A stretch of DNA of 64,000 nucleotides from Psychroserpens luteus (lineage in GTDB: Bacteria > Bacteroidota > Bacteroidia > Flavobacteriales > Flavobacteriaceae): contig NZ_JADILU010000001.1 in assembly GCF_015319355.1 (NCBI RefSeq), forward strand, positions 620,001 through 684,000, written 5' to 3'. Position 1 is the stretch's first letter. Each line of letters starts with the position of its first letter. This document shows positions 33,594 to 42,978 of this stretch, one piece after another. Position numbers and translations under genes: made by a program. The notes beneath the pieces are model-generated. The model did no database searches, was not told where the DNA came from, and was given only the letters and a program-made list of their open reading frames with translations.

Positions 33594-34727
33594 TTATAAG
33601 TTTAATGGGATCATTATGTAATCTCCAGTCAAGTCATTAAACCAAACTTCATAATCATCTTGAACTACAACAGGAATATTTGCTCCACCTTCTGTAGCAA
33701 CACCAGAAAATGATGTTGATCCAGCCCATGAAGAACCTGTGTTAGTTGTGAATTGTAAACCTCCAGGATGAAGGTTTACACTATTAATGTACCATAAATG
33801 AGTATCAAAACTAGATTGTGTCATCACTACATCAGTATTTATAGCATCACCTTGTAAAGTCATACTTGAAAAAGTAGTAGAACCAGCATCATCGTAAGAA
33901 TTCATCGTATAAGTATTTGATGAGAAATTGATTGTGAATGTATAATATCCATCTGCATCTACTCCAAAACGTCCAGGATCACCATCCTGAGTTGTTGGGT
34001 TTCCCGCAATTTCTCCAGCTTCAACAATAAAATCACTACCTTCTGGAGTTAAAGTTCCCCATTGTGGTTGCCATTGCCCTCTCATTTCTAAAATTTTGAA
34101 TCTACCATCATCAAAAGTTCCACCTCCTTTAGTAAAGTAACCAGTATAAGTATATAGATTGTTGTTTTCTGAATCTCTAAATAGAGGAGAATTATTATTG
34201 TTATTATTCCAATCTGCAGATGTACCATTTCCTACTAAATAGAAATCTCTAAATACATAGTTAAAGAAAGGTTGAACTTCAAAGCTAATGACGTTTGAAG
34301 CAACAGGTAAACCATTTTGAGTTCCAATTGAGCTAATTACTCTAGCATATAATGTACTAAACTCAAATGGAGCTAATCCTGCAGAACCAGATGCTGAATT
34401 TAATTCATTCACAGACAATGTTGCTGAGGTTGTACCAACCACTGAAGTTGCAACTACTGGATCTGTGAATTCTGCATCTGATGATACCTCTACAGTATAG
34501 TTTTCTGAAGCTTGTTGATTATAATCAGCTTCATTCCAATTGAAAGTTACAGCTGCATTTCCTGGATTAGCAGGATCCAACTCAATAGATGTTATTGGTA
34601 ACTCTGATAATGTAATTGGATCAGTTTCTGATGCTACAAAGATAGTCTCATCATTTTCGCAAGAAATTGCAAAAAGACTACAAGTTATAACAGCAATTAG
34701 AATATGTATTTTTTGTATATTTTTCAT
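33594..34727 (-). CDS. SusE-like starch-binding surface lipoprotein
   Basis: 377 residues. Lipoprotein signal ends FAISC (Cys23). A SusE-type N-terminal domain (about 35-150: ITLSELPITSIELDPANPGNAAVTFNWNEAD) is followed by two C-terminal beta-sandwich modules: YLVGNGTSADWNNNNNNSPLF...GRFKILEMRGQWQPQWG and TLQGDAI...HLWYINSVNLHPGGLQF. The Trp-rich loops fit glycan binding. It lies 12 bases after susD, the usual place of SusE. Its modules differ from the three of the SusF-like protein, so the two are not recent duplicates. Confidence 0.85.
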   Translation of the reverse strand: MKNIQKIHILIAVITCSLFAISCENDETIFVASETDPITLSELPITSIELDPANPGNAAVTFNWNEADYNQQASENYTVEVSSDAEFTDPVVATSVVGTTSATLSVNELNSASGSAGLAPFEFSTLYARVISSIGTQNGLPVASNVISFEVQPFFNYVFRDFYLVGNGTSADWNNNNNNSPLFRDSENNNLYTYTGYFTKGGGTFDDGRFKILEMRGQWQPQWGTLTPEGSDFIVEAGEIAGNPTTQDGDPGRFGVDADGYYTFTINFSSNTYTMNSYDDAGSTTFSSMTLQGDAINTDVVMTQSSFDTHLWYINSVNLHPGGLQFTTNTGSSWAGSTSFSGVATEGGANIPVVVQDDYEVWFNDLTGDYIMIPLNL

Positions 34728-34739
34728 TGTTTCTTTTTT

Positions 34740-36338
34740 TTAGTACCCAGGATTTTGAGTAAGATTTGGATTTGAAGACATACTTGAATTTGGAATTGGA
34801 TACAAATTAAAATGATTAGGTATTGCGATACCATTACTCCCGTTTCCTTTCCAAGCCCAGTTGTAACTACCTCCAGTAAATAAACCAAATCGTATTAAAT
34901 CTTGTCTTCTGTGTGCTTCCCAATGTAATTCTCTAGCGCGTTCATCTATTATAAAAGGTAACGTAAGATCAGTACTTGAAATTAAGTTGGGATTATTAGC
35001 TCGCGTTCTTAAATCATTGATTAATTGAACAGCAACATCTAAAGAACCTCCACCACCTCTTAAATGAGCTTCAGCATACATTAAATTAACATCTGCTAAT
35101 CTAAATAAAGGGAAATCTGTATCAACAAAAGTTTGGTCAACACCAGCTTGACCTGTAGACGTTACATTAGAGTATTTTTGTATGATATAGCCAGTATCCC
35201 TATCAGCGATATCAGTGATGCCAATTGGTCTATTTGCAGAGATAATAGTATTTCTATCATCATCACCAAAGTTACCTCCTTGCCATAATTCAGCAAATTC
35301 TTTTCTCACTCTCAGTGCACCATCCCAGCCATTCTGAACAACTCCAACTTCAACGCCATTGACTTCTAAACTACCAACAGAACCATTAATCATAACTGTT
35401 GTTGGTCCATAGTTTTGAGTTGTTGAACCATCTGATACAATAGAAAAGATGATTTCATTTACCGCAGAGTTTGTATTATTATCTGCAATAAAGTTATCCT
35501 TGTAGTTTGTAGCTAGTGTGTATCCAGAATTAAGTAATTCTTGGCAATAGTTCATACAATCTGTATATCTATTTTCTCCAATATATACTTCAGCATTGAG
35601 ATAAATTTTAGCTAATATCATGTAAGCAACGCCCCTATCTGCTCTACCATACTCATTGGCTCCTGCAGGTATAAGATCAGCTTCAATAGCTATTAATTCG
35701 CTTTCAATGAAATCAAAAAGTTGAGCTCTATCTGCAACAGGTAAAACTGTATTTACAGCATCGGCCTCTGTACCAAAGTTTGCTTTTCCGAAGAGATCCA
35801 TCATATAATAATAAGATAAAGCTCTAAGTAATCTCGCTTCTGCACGATAGGCAACGATGTCTTGACGTACAGATTCTGAAGCGCCTCTACTATCTAACTT
35901 ATCTGCTGTAGTTTCTCTTAAAAAGTTATTAGCAAGAGCGATAGTTAAATGTGCTCTACTATACATTCCTAAAATTAAAGGGTTTTGAGCTGTCCAGATA
36001 TTACGTTGAATTTCTCGTGTACCAGGATCATTTTCATATGACCAAATCATTTGATCTGCAGAAAGTGTTTGCATATAAAGCAATACACGCCCAAACTGGC
36101 TAGTTCCAGCATCAATTCCTTCAATGTTAGAAGATCCAGCTCCATCTGTTCCAGTTAATGCTAAATTTGCATAAACACCTGCGATAACTTGTCTGTAGGC
36201 TCCTTCATTTTCAAAAAGGTCTTCGCCTAATAACGTATCATCATCATTTGGTGTGATATTAAGGTCTTCTGTACAAGAGAAGAACGTAAACACAAATAGT
36301 AATGATAAGATACTAACGTTTTTAATTGTTTTTTTCAT
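34740..36338 (-). CDS. susD: SusD-like nutrient-binding outer-membrane lipoprotein
   Basis: 532 residues. Lipoprotein signal ends FTFFSC (Cys22). It has the SusD/RagB layout: N-terminal helical TPR-like scaffold (ALTGTDGAGSSNIEGIDAG, RAEARLLRALSYYYMMDLFG) and C-terminal FPLFRLADVNLMYAEAHLRGG, IDERARELHWEAHRRQDLIRFG, ending LYPIPNSSMSSNPNLTQNPGY, all conserved in the family. It caps the SusC barrel and holds malto-oligosaccharides, judging from the GH13/GH65 neighbours. Six bases after susC. Confidence 0.95.
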   Translation of the reverse strand: MKKTIKNVSILSLLFVFTFFSCTEDLNITPNDDDTLLGEDLFENEGAYRQVIAGVYANLALTGTDGAGSSNIEGIDAGTSQFGRVLLYMQTLSADQMIWSYENDPGTREIQRNIWTAQNPLILGMYSRAHLTIALANNFLRETTADKLDSRGASESVRQDIVAYRAEARLLRALSYYYMMDLFGKANFGTEADAVNTVLPVADRAQLFDFIESELIAIEADLIPAGANEYGRADRGVAYMILAKIYLNAEVYIGENRYTDCMNYCQELLNSGYTLATNYKDNFIADNNTNSAVNEIIFSIVSDGSTTQNYGPTTVMINGSVGSLEVNGVEVGVVQNGWDGALRVRKEFAELWQGGNFGDDDRNTIISANRPIGITDIADRDTGYIIQKYSNVTSTGQAGVDQTFVDTDFPLFRLADVNLMYAEAHLRGGGGSLDVAVQLINDLRTRANNPNLISSTDLTLPFIIDERARELHWEAHRRQDLIRFGLFTGGSYNWAWKGNGSNGIAIPNHFNLYPIPNSSMSSNPNLTQNPGY

Positions 36339-36344
36339 AGTCTT

Positions 36345-39242
36345 TTAAAATTTAATATTAGCACCTACTAAAATATTTCTTGGTCTTGGGTAGATTGTGT
36401 TATCAATACCATTGAATACTTCTGGATCTAAACCACTATATTCTGTTAGTGTAAACACATTTTGTATGCCTCCCCAAACTCTTACAGATTTAATAACGTT
36501 AGAGAGTTTTTTAAAGGTGTACCCTAGAGTAATGTTATCCATTTTTAAGAAAGAAGCATTTTCAAGATATATATCTGAATTGATAACATCTGATGTGGTT
36601 TGAAAGTTAGTATCTAAAACCGATGTTGGTATATTTCCTAATACTGAATTATCCTGAAGTAAATCATATTGAGCTCTTGCAGAATCAACATTATTATACA
36701 CGTAATTTCCAATATTTGCTCTCAAATTAAAAGCAAAATCAAAGTTTTTATATTCTAGATTTGTTTGAAAACCTAAAATAATATCTGCATCCGGGTCAGC
36801 TCTTAAATAGCGATCTTCTTCATTAATAATATTATCTCCATTTAAATCTACGTAAGCACCTTCAATGGCGTTACCTTGATTATCGTATAATTGTTTGTAA
36901 ACATAAAATGAATTTGGAGCTTCTCCTTCTCTAAATAATTGAATGAAATTCCCTGTGCCACCTGCAATTCCTCCAGTGGTTACGTCTTGGCCATAAGCTA
37001 ATTCTGTAATTTCTCTATCTAATATTGTAGCATTAAAGTTGAAGTTTAATGAAAAATCTTCTTTTTGAATCACATCAACATTAGTTGTGAATTCTAAACC
37101 TCTAATTCTCAAGTTACCAATATTTTGTATAATCCTATTTGAGAAATTACTTCCATCAGGAACAGGTGCATCAAAAAGTAAATCTTCTGAATCTTTTTGA
37201 AATACATTTAAACTACCTGATATTTTATTATCAAATAATCCATAATCAATACCAACTTCTAAAGTTTTAGTTTCTTCCCATTTTAAATCTGGGTTAATCT
37301 CTGAAGGTATTAAACTTGTTATAACAGTATTTCCAAATTGATACAGTGAGTTGTTATTTCCTCCTTGATAGCGACTTAGAAAAAGATCTTTTTGTGAAAT
37401 TTCTTGTTGACCTGTAACACCATATCCTACTCTTAGTTTTAAATCTGAAATAGTTTCAGAATCTTTTAAGAAATCTTCTTCGCTAATTTGCCAAGCTAAT
37501 GCTCCTGCATAAAAATTACCCCAACGATTGTCTTCGCTAAAACGAGATGTACCATCACGTCTGTAAGTGGCAGTTAAAAGGTATTTTTCTAAGAACTTAA
37601 AATTTGCTCTTCCGAAGAAACCAATAAGAACAATATCTGGATCTGCATAAGTATCACCAAAGCTTAGTGGGTCTAATTGATTACCAGAGAAAAAACCATC
37701 ATTGGTAAAACGCTGATAAGAATAACCAGTAGTTAAATCTGCTTCAATATCTCCAAATGTTTTTTTATAGTTTAAAAACCCATCAAGAGATTGATTTTTT
37801 CTATTTTGAAAACCTACAGATTTGTTGGCACTAATATCATCAGTTGTTGCAAAAACAGAGTTGTTATTAGTCCAACCAGAAGTTTCGTCAAATCCTAGAT
37901 TAAGAACAGCTTTTAATTCTGGTAAAAAATGAAATTTGTAATCAAAATTGATGTTACCGAAAAAACGCTCTGTATCTCCAAGGTTATTTGTTTGTAATAA
38001 TGAAGCTACAGGGTTTGTTGTTCCACTTAATAATGTTCCCCCATTTGTATGTTGGTAAAAACCATTAAAAGGAGATGTTGGGTCATAAACTGGTTGTGTC
38101 GGGTCATAGCGAAGTGCTGCACCAATTAGTCCAGAATCTGCAAATCTATTATCTTCATAAGATAGATTTGCATTAACACTAATTTTTAAATGATCATCAA
38201 ACATGCTTGGATTTAATGCAACAGATAAGTTACGTCTATCAAATTGTGATGTTAAAAGAGCACCTTCTTGTTTTGTAACTCCAAAAGAAAAACGTGCAGG
38301 TAATGCTTTAAATAAAGAACCTCTTACAGTTACATTGTGCATTGCAGAAACAGTTTCTCTAAAAATTTCATCTTGCCAATCGGTATTAGCACTTCCTAGT
38401 TGTGATGTAAAACTATCTGGAAGATTTTGTGAGTTAACTATGGTTCTAAATTGATCTCCAGAGAATACATCAATTTGATCTGCTATATCTCCAAAGGTAA
38501 ATTGAACATCGTAATCTGCGCTAAAGCCAGACTTCCCCTTTTTTGTAACAATGATAATGACACCATTAGATGCCCTAGATCCATAAATAGCAGTTGCCGA
38601 AGCATCTTTTAGTACTGTGAAAGATTCTATATCGTTTGGGTTAATGCTAGAAAGTATACCTCTAGAACCACCAATGTTATCGTTAGTGATTGGTAATCCA
38701 TCAATAACAATTAATGGGTTGTTAGATGCATTAATAGAAGATCCTCCTCTAATTTTTATTTCAGATCCAGATCCTGGAGCTCCACTTGTATTTACTGTTA
38801 CACCTGCTACACGACCTTGTAAAAGATTTTCTGGTGTTACAATATTACCTTTTGTGAAATCTTTTGCAGTTACAGACTCAACAGATCCTGTTGCGTCTTT
38901 TCTAGTTGTTGTACCATAACCAATAATTACAATCTCATCTAATTGACCAGCATCTTCACTTAAAGTGACATTAAATGGAGATAGACCATTGTAGATGATT
39001 TCTTTTTTAGAATATCCTAAGTAAGAGAAGACTAAAACGTCTCCTTCGTTGACAGTTATTGAGTATTTACCATCAAAATCTGTTGATGCTCCAGTTGTGG
39101 TTCCTTTTACTAGGATGTTTACGCCTGGTAGCGGTAATGCGTTAGCTTCATCTGTAACTGTACCTGTAACCTTGGATTGACCAAAGAATGTCGCAGGTAT
39201 TAAAAATGTCAGTACTAGTAAGCTATTTAAAAATGTCTTCAT
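36345..39242 (-). CDS. susC: SusC-like TonB-dependent outer-membrane transporter
   Basis: 965 residues. Signal peptide, carboxypeptidase-regulatory-like domain (about 24-100: [39 protein letters not shown]), a TonB-box/plug (about 105-230: [65 protein letters not shown]-like) and a 22-strand barrel ending [10 protein letters not shown]. It imports oligosaccharides across the outer membrane with SusD as lid, using TonB energy. First gene of the operon; divergent from the LacI gene, with a LacI-type operator in the region between. Confidence 0.96.
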   Translation of the reverse strand: [965 protein letters not shown]

Positions 39243-39276
39243 AAAAAATTTTTAAAGTTAGTTGCTCTGTTAAATG

Positions 39277-39295
39277 CTTATATTTTTCACTTCTA
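39277..39295. promoter_or_regulatory. 19-bp element shared by the susC and MFS upstream regions, copy 1
   Basis: CTTATATTTTTCACTTCTA, identical to 40669-40687. Here it lies 35-53 bases before the minus-strand susC start. Confidence 0.5.
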
Positions 39296-39353
39296 GGGTT
39301 AAAACTATGTAAATTTTAGGTAAATTTTAACTTACACCAATTAATTAGAGTTG

Positions 39354-39367
39354 CGAAAACGTTTTCG
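39354..39367. promoter_or_regulatory. LacI-family operator in the susC leader
   Basis: CGAAAACGTTTTCG, a perfect 14-bp palindrome with the central CG typical of LacI/GalR operators. It lies about 112 bases before susC and downstream of its probable -7 element, so binding would block or modulate the sus operon. The cognate protein is very likely the LacI regulator encoded 190 bases away. Confidence 0.75.
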
Positions 39368-39555
39368 TGTTAAGAACTTTTTTAATTTTAGTAGAAAACG
39401 AATTAATAATGCGCAAAATTATCAGATTTATAATAAAGTGATAACTTTGTTACTAACTTCGGAATTGAATTTAACAAGAATTAATAGAAAAGTCGATTTA
39501 TTGTTCCATTTAACTTAAAAAGGTTCAAAAATAGATATGCAACTAAACTCTCTAA

Positions 39556-40614
39556 ATGAAACGTAAAATAACCCTTAAACAAATAGCTAAAGAATTAGAT
39601 GTATCAATTTCTACAGTTTCTAAAGCACTCAGAAATAGTATTGAAATTAGTGAAGATACACGACAAAAAATTCAAGCTTTTGCCAAGCTTTATAACTATA
39701 GACCTAATAATATTGCTTTAAGTTTAAAGAACAGGAAAACGAAGACTATAGGGATTATTATTCCAGAAATTGTACATCACTTTTTTTCCAAAGTAATTAC
39801 AGGTATTGAACTTGTGGCAAATAAAAGAGGCTACAATGTGATTGTTGGATTGTCTAATGAATCTTTTGATAAGGAAGTCATAAACATGCAAATGTTAGCT
39901 AATGGTAGTATTGACGGGTTTATCTTGTCAATTGCAAAAGAAACATTACAGCAACAAGATTACCATCATTTTACAGAGACTATTAATCAAGGGATGCCAA
40001 TCGTTATGTTTGATCGTGTGGTCAATGAAATACCATGTGATAAAGTTATTGTAGATGATGTTAAAGGAGCAAAAGAAGCAGTAGAAAAGTTAATTACCAA
40101 TGGTTGTAAAAATATAGCGATTATTACAACTAAAGATTATGTTAGCGTCGGAAGATTGCGTACTCAAGGTTATTTGGAAGCTTTGGAAGATCATAAGATA
40201 AATGCGAAGTCTTCTTTGATTCTCAAAATTGAAGATAAGCTCATGTCTGATGATCATATCGATAAATTGGAAAATGAAGTCGAACAATTATTTGAGTCAA
40301 ATAAGGATATTGACGGAGTTTTTGCAGTAAATGAACTCTATGCAGTCACAGCAATTAAAGTGGCTAGAAAATTAGGCTTAAAAATACCTAATGATCTTCA
40401 AGTTATAAGTTTTAGTGATGGAGTGTTGTCTAGACATTCTACACCAAGTATCACAACGATAAGTCAACATGGACAAGCAATAGGAGAGAAAGCTGCCAAT
40501 TTGTTAATTAATAGATTAGAAGCAGAAGAAGTAGATTATGATGATGAAACCGAAGAAGTATACGAAACAGTAGTCATAGAAACTAATCTTACAGAGCGAG
40601 AATCTACCAAATAA
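39556..40614 (+). CDS. LacI-family regulator of the starch/maltose locus
   Basis: 352 residues. N-terminal LacI helix-turn-helix (ITLKQIAKELDVSISTVSKALRNSIEISEDTRQKI, residues about 4-38) and hinge (YRPNNIALSLKNRKTKTIG). The periplasmic-binding-protein-like core (about 62-340) holds IGIIIPEIVHHFFSKVITGIE and VISFSDGVLSRHSTPSITTI. It probably senses maltose or a maltodextrin, given that every gene around it acts on starch. The operator in the adjacent susC leader is the obvious target. Marine Bacteroidetes often have this MalR-like arrangement in place of the SusR sensor of Bacteroides. Confidence 0.92.
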   Translation: MKRKITLKQIAKELDVSISTVSKALRNSIEISEDTRQKIQAFAKLYNYRPNNIALSLKNRKTKTIGIIIPEIVHHFFSKVITGIELVANKRGYNVIVGLSNESFDKEVINMQMLANGSIDGFILSIAKETLQQQDYHHFTETINQGMPIVMFDRVVNEIPCDKVIVDDVKGAKEAVEKLITNGCKNIAIITTKDYVSVGRLRTQGYLEALEDHKINAKSSLILKIEDKLMSDDHIDKLENEVEQLFESNKDIDGVFAVNELYAVTAIKVARKLGLKIPNDLQVISFSDGVLSRHSTPSITTISQHGQAIGEKAANLLINRLEAEEVDYDDETEEVYETVVIETNLTERESTK

Positions 40615-40625
40615 TAGATTTAATA

Positions 40626-40654
40626 TTGAAATTTCAAAATCTTTAGTATATTTG
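40626..40654 (+). promoter_or_regulatory. Promoter of the maltose-use operon (MFS gene onward)
   Basis: TTG (40626-40628), 18 bases, TATATTTG (40647-40654), with the same spacing as the tRNA-Leu promoter. The -33 box starts a 12-bp palindrome TTGAAATTTCAA (40626-40637). Confidence 0.7.
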
Positions 40655-40668
40655 CGTCTTAATCAAAA

Positions 40669-40687
40669 CTTATATTTTTCACTTCTA
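40669..40687. promoter_or_regulatory. 19-bp element shared by the susC and MFS upstream regions, copy 2
   Basis: CTTATATTTTTCACTTCTA, identical to 39277-39295. It lies 15 bases after the -7 element, so within the likely mRNA leader of the MFS gene. Confidence 0.5.
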
Positions 40688-40743
40688 CATTAAGTTTTGA
40701 TGAGTTTATCGCTTGTCAATAGTATTAATTTAAACATACTTTG

Positions 40744-42276
40744 ATGAAAAAGCGCACACTAGGTTTTTGGGAAATATGGAACATGAGTTTCGGTTTCTTA
40801 GGGATCCAAATGGGTTTCGCCCTACAGAATGCAAATGTTAGTCGAATTTTTCAAACACTCGGAGCAGAGGTTGAAGATATTCCTATTTTATGGGTCGCTG
40901 CACCTTTAACAGGTTTAATCGTACAGCCAATTGTAGGTTATTTTAGTGATCGTACCTGGCATCCAAAATTAGGACGTCGAAGGCCTTATTTTTTAGTTGG
41001 AGCCATTTTAGCGTCATTAGCTTTATTTATAATGCCTAATTCGCCAATGCTTTGGTTTGCAGCAGGAATGTTATGGATAATGGATGCGTCTATAAATGTT
41101 TCAATGGAGCCTTTTAGAGCATTTGTTGGTGATAACTTGTCTAAAGAACAAACGACTAAAGGCTTTGCTATGCAAAGTTTCTTTATTGGTATTGGAGCAT
41201 ATGTTGCTTCAAAATTACCATTAATTCTCACTTATTTTGGTGTAGCAAATACTGCAGCTGAAGGTGTAATACCAGATTCAGTTAAATATTCCTTCTACAT
41301 TGGTGGAGCAGCTTTTTTTATAGCAGTTTTATGGACAGTTCTTCGCTCTAAAGAATATACTCCAGAAGAAATGAAAGCTTTTGAGGAGGCTGAAGAAAAT
41401 GAATATGTTACTGAAGAAAAGCCAGAATCATGGTTTGTCTCAAATGGGAAATCTCATTTAATGAAAGGAATTATCACCCTAATTATAGGGTTGATTTCTA
41501 CCTATATTGTGTATTATTTTAATTTAAAGAAAGATTTATTTGTACTTACATTAGGTTTAATATCACTTGGAGGAATTGTATTGATTATTTCTGGATTCAT
41601 GCAAAAAGGCAAAAATTATAAAAATGGTTTTATAACAATTGTTAATGATTTTCAATTTATGCCTAAAGTAATGAAGCAGCTAGCTTGGGTTCAATTTTTC
41701 TCATGGTTTTCATTATTCTCAATGTGGATTTATACTACAAGTGCTGTTACTGAACATATATATAATACTAAAGATACAACTTCATTAGCATATAATACTG
41801 GAGCAAATCAAGTTGGAGAGATGTTTGCAAACTATAACATAATCGCAGCTGCTGTAGCATTTTTACTTCCGCTTTTAGCAAAAAAGACTAGTAGAAAATT
41901 TACTCACTTTTTAGCCTTAGTTCTTGGAGGTTTAGGACTTATGTCGCTATATTTTATAACTAATCCATCTAGATTTACAATAGAATGGTTGCCAATGATT
42001 GGTGTTGGTATTGCTTGGGCTAGTATATTATCTGTTCCATATGCAATGCTTTCTGGTTCATTACCTGCAAGTAAAATGGGTTATTATATGGGAGTATTTA
42101 ACTTCTTTATTGTAATTCCACAATTGGTCGCAGCATCTATTTTAGGGTTTTTAATATCTACATTTTTTGATAATCAACCAATATATGCACTACTGATAGG
42201 AGGTGCTTCGATGATATTAGCAGGACTGATATCTTTAACAATTAATGACAACGTAACAACCAAAATCAATGACTAA
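40744..42276 (+). CDS. MFS (GPH/SLC45-like) maltose transporter
   Basis: 510 residues from ATG 40744 (the TTG just before it is in frame but adds only one residue). Twelve hydrophobic helices. The start FWEIWNMSFGFLGIQMGFALQNANVSRIFQTLGA and GYFSDRTWHPKLGRRRPYFLVGA (the MFS loop 2-3 motif) are those of proton-coupled disaccharide transporters of the sucrose/maltose group. It should bring maltose from periplasm to cytoplasm. It overlaps the start of pgmB by 8 bases, linking uptake with phosphorolysis. Confidence 0.9.
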   Translation: MKKRTLGFWEIWNMSFGFLGIQMGFALQNANVSRIFQTLGAEVEDIPILWVAAPLTGLIVQPIVGYFSDRTWHPKLGRRRPYFLVGAILASLALFIMPNSPMLWFAAGMLWIMDASINVSMEPFRAFVGDNLSKEQTTKGFAMQSFFIGIGAYVASKLPLILTYFGVANTAAEGVIPDSVKYSFYIGGAAFFIAVLWTVLRSKEYTPEEMKAFEEAEENEYVTEEKPESWFVSNGKSHLMKGIITLIIGLISTYIVYYFNLKKDLFVLTLGLISLGGIVLIISGFMQKGKNYKNGFITIVNDFQFMPKVMKQLAWVQFFSWFSLFSMWIYTTSAVTEHIYNTKDTTSLAYNTGANQVGEMFANYNIIAAAVAFLLPLLAKKTSRKFTHFLALVLGGLGLMSLYFITNPSRFTIEWLPMIGVGIAWASILSVPYAMLSGSLPASKMGYYMGVFNFFIVIPQLVAASILGFLISTFFDNQPIYALLIGGASMILAGLISLTINDNVTTKIND

Positions 42277-42967
42277 AAAAGGATTCATATTCGATTTAGA
42301 TGGTGTCATCGTCGATACCGCAAAATACCATTTCCTAGCATGGAAAAAATTAGCTAAAAGTGTTGGTGTAGATTTTACTAAAATTCAAAACGAACAACTT
42401 AAAGGCGTTAGCAGAAAAAACTCATTAGAGAAAATTCTAGAATGGGGAAATAAAACACTTTCAGAAGAGGAATTCAACAGACTTATGGCCTTGAAAAACG
42501 AGGATTATTTAAGTTATGTTGAGAACATGAAAGAAGACGAGATTTTACCAGATGTTCCTAAAGTACTAAACTATTTAATGAGTAAGGAGCAACCATTAGC
42601 GTTGGGATCTGCAAGTAAAAACGCACATACTATTTTAGATAAAGTAAATCTGCTTGAAAAGTTTGATGCTATTGTAGATGGAAACGGAGTTAAAAAAGGA
42701 AAGCCAGATCCAGAAGTGTTTTTAAACGCTGCTAAATTATTAAAGCTCAATCCTGACGATTGTATTGTTTTTGAAGATGCAAAAGCAGGAGTGGAAGCAG
42801 CTAATGCTGCCAATATGATTTCTATTGGTATAGGAGAAAAATCAGTTTTAGATGAAGCAGATTATGTGTTTAAAGATTTTACCGAAATTTCTTTAGAATT
42901 CTTAGACGACATCATGTCAAATAAAATAAGCAAACAAACAAATACTAATTTATCAATTGATAAATAA
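42269..42967 (+). CDS. pgmB: Beta-phosphoglucomutase
   Basis: 232 residues, HAD subclass I. FDLDGVIVDT holds nucleophile Asp9 and acid/base Asp11. KLKGVSR-like cap loop (QLKGVSRKNSLEKIL), GSASKN for the Ser/Thr, KGKPDPEVF for the Lys and VFEDAKAGVEAA for the metal Asp. It converts beta-glucose-1-phosphate, released by the phosphorylase encoded next, to glucose-6-phosphate. Start overlaps the transporter stop; the GH65 gene follows after 11 bases. Confidence 0.94.
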   Translation: MTKKGFIFDLDGVIVDTAKYHFLAWKKLAKSVGVDFTKIQNEQLKGVSRKNSLEKILEWGNKTLSEEEFNRLMALKNEDYLSYVENMKEDEILPDVPKVLNYLMSKEQPLALGSASKNAHTILDKVNLLEKFDAIVDGNGVKKGKPDPEVFLNAAKLLKLNPDDCIVFEDAKAGVEAANAANMISIGIGEKSVLDEADYVFKDFTEISLEFLDDIMSNKISKQTNTNLSIDK

Positions 42968-42978
42968 TAAATAGATAG

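Larger units (their letters stand above)
39243..39555. other. Divergent control region between susC and lacI-type gene
   Basis: 313 bases. It contains, from left to right: a 19-mer shared with the MFS promoter region (39277-39295), the LacI-type operator (39354-39367), an extra half-site GAAAACG (39394-39400), a minus-strand TAATTTTG (39421-39414) as probable susC -7, and a plus-strand TAACTTTG (39442-39449) as probable -7 for the regulator gene. If right, the sus operon has a leader of about 165 bases. Confidence 0.5.
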
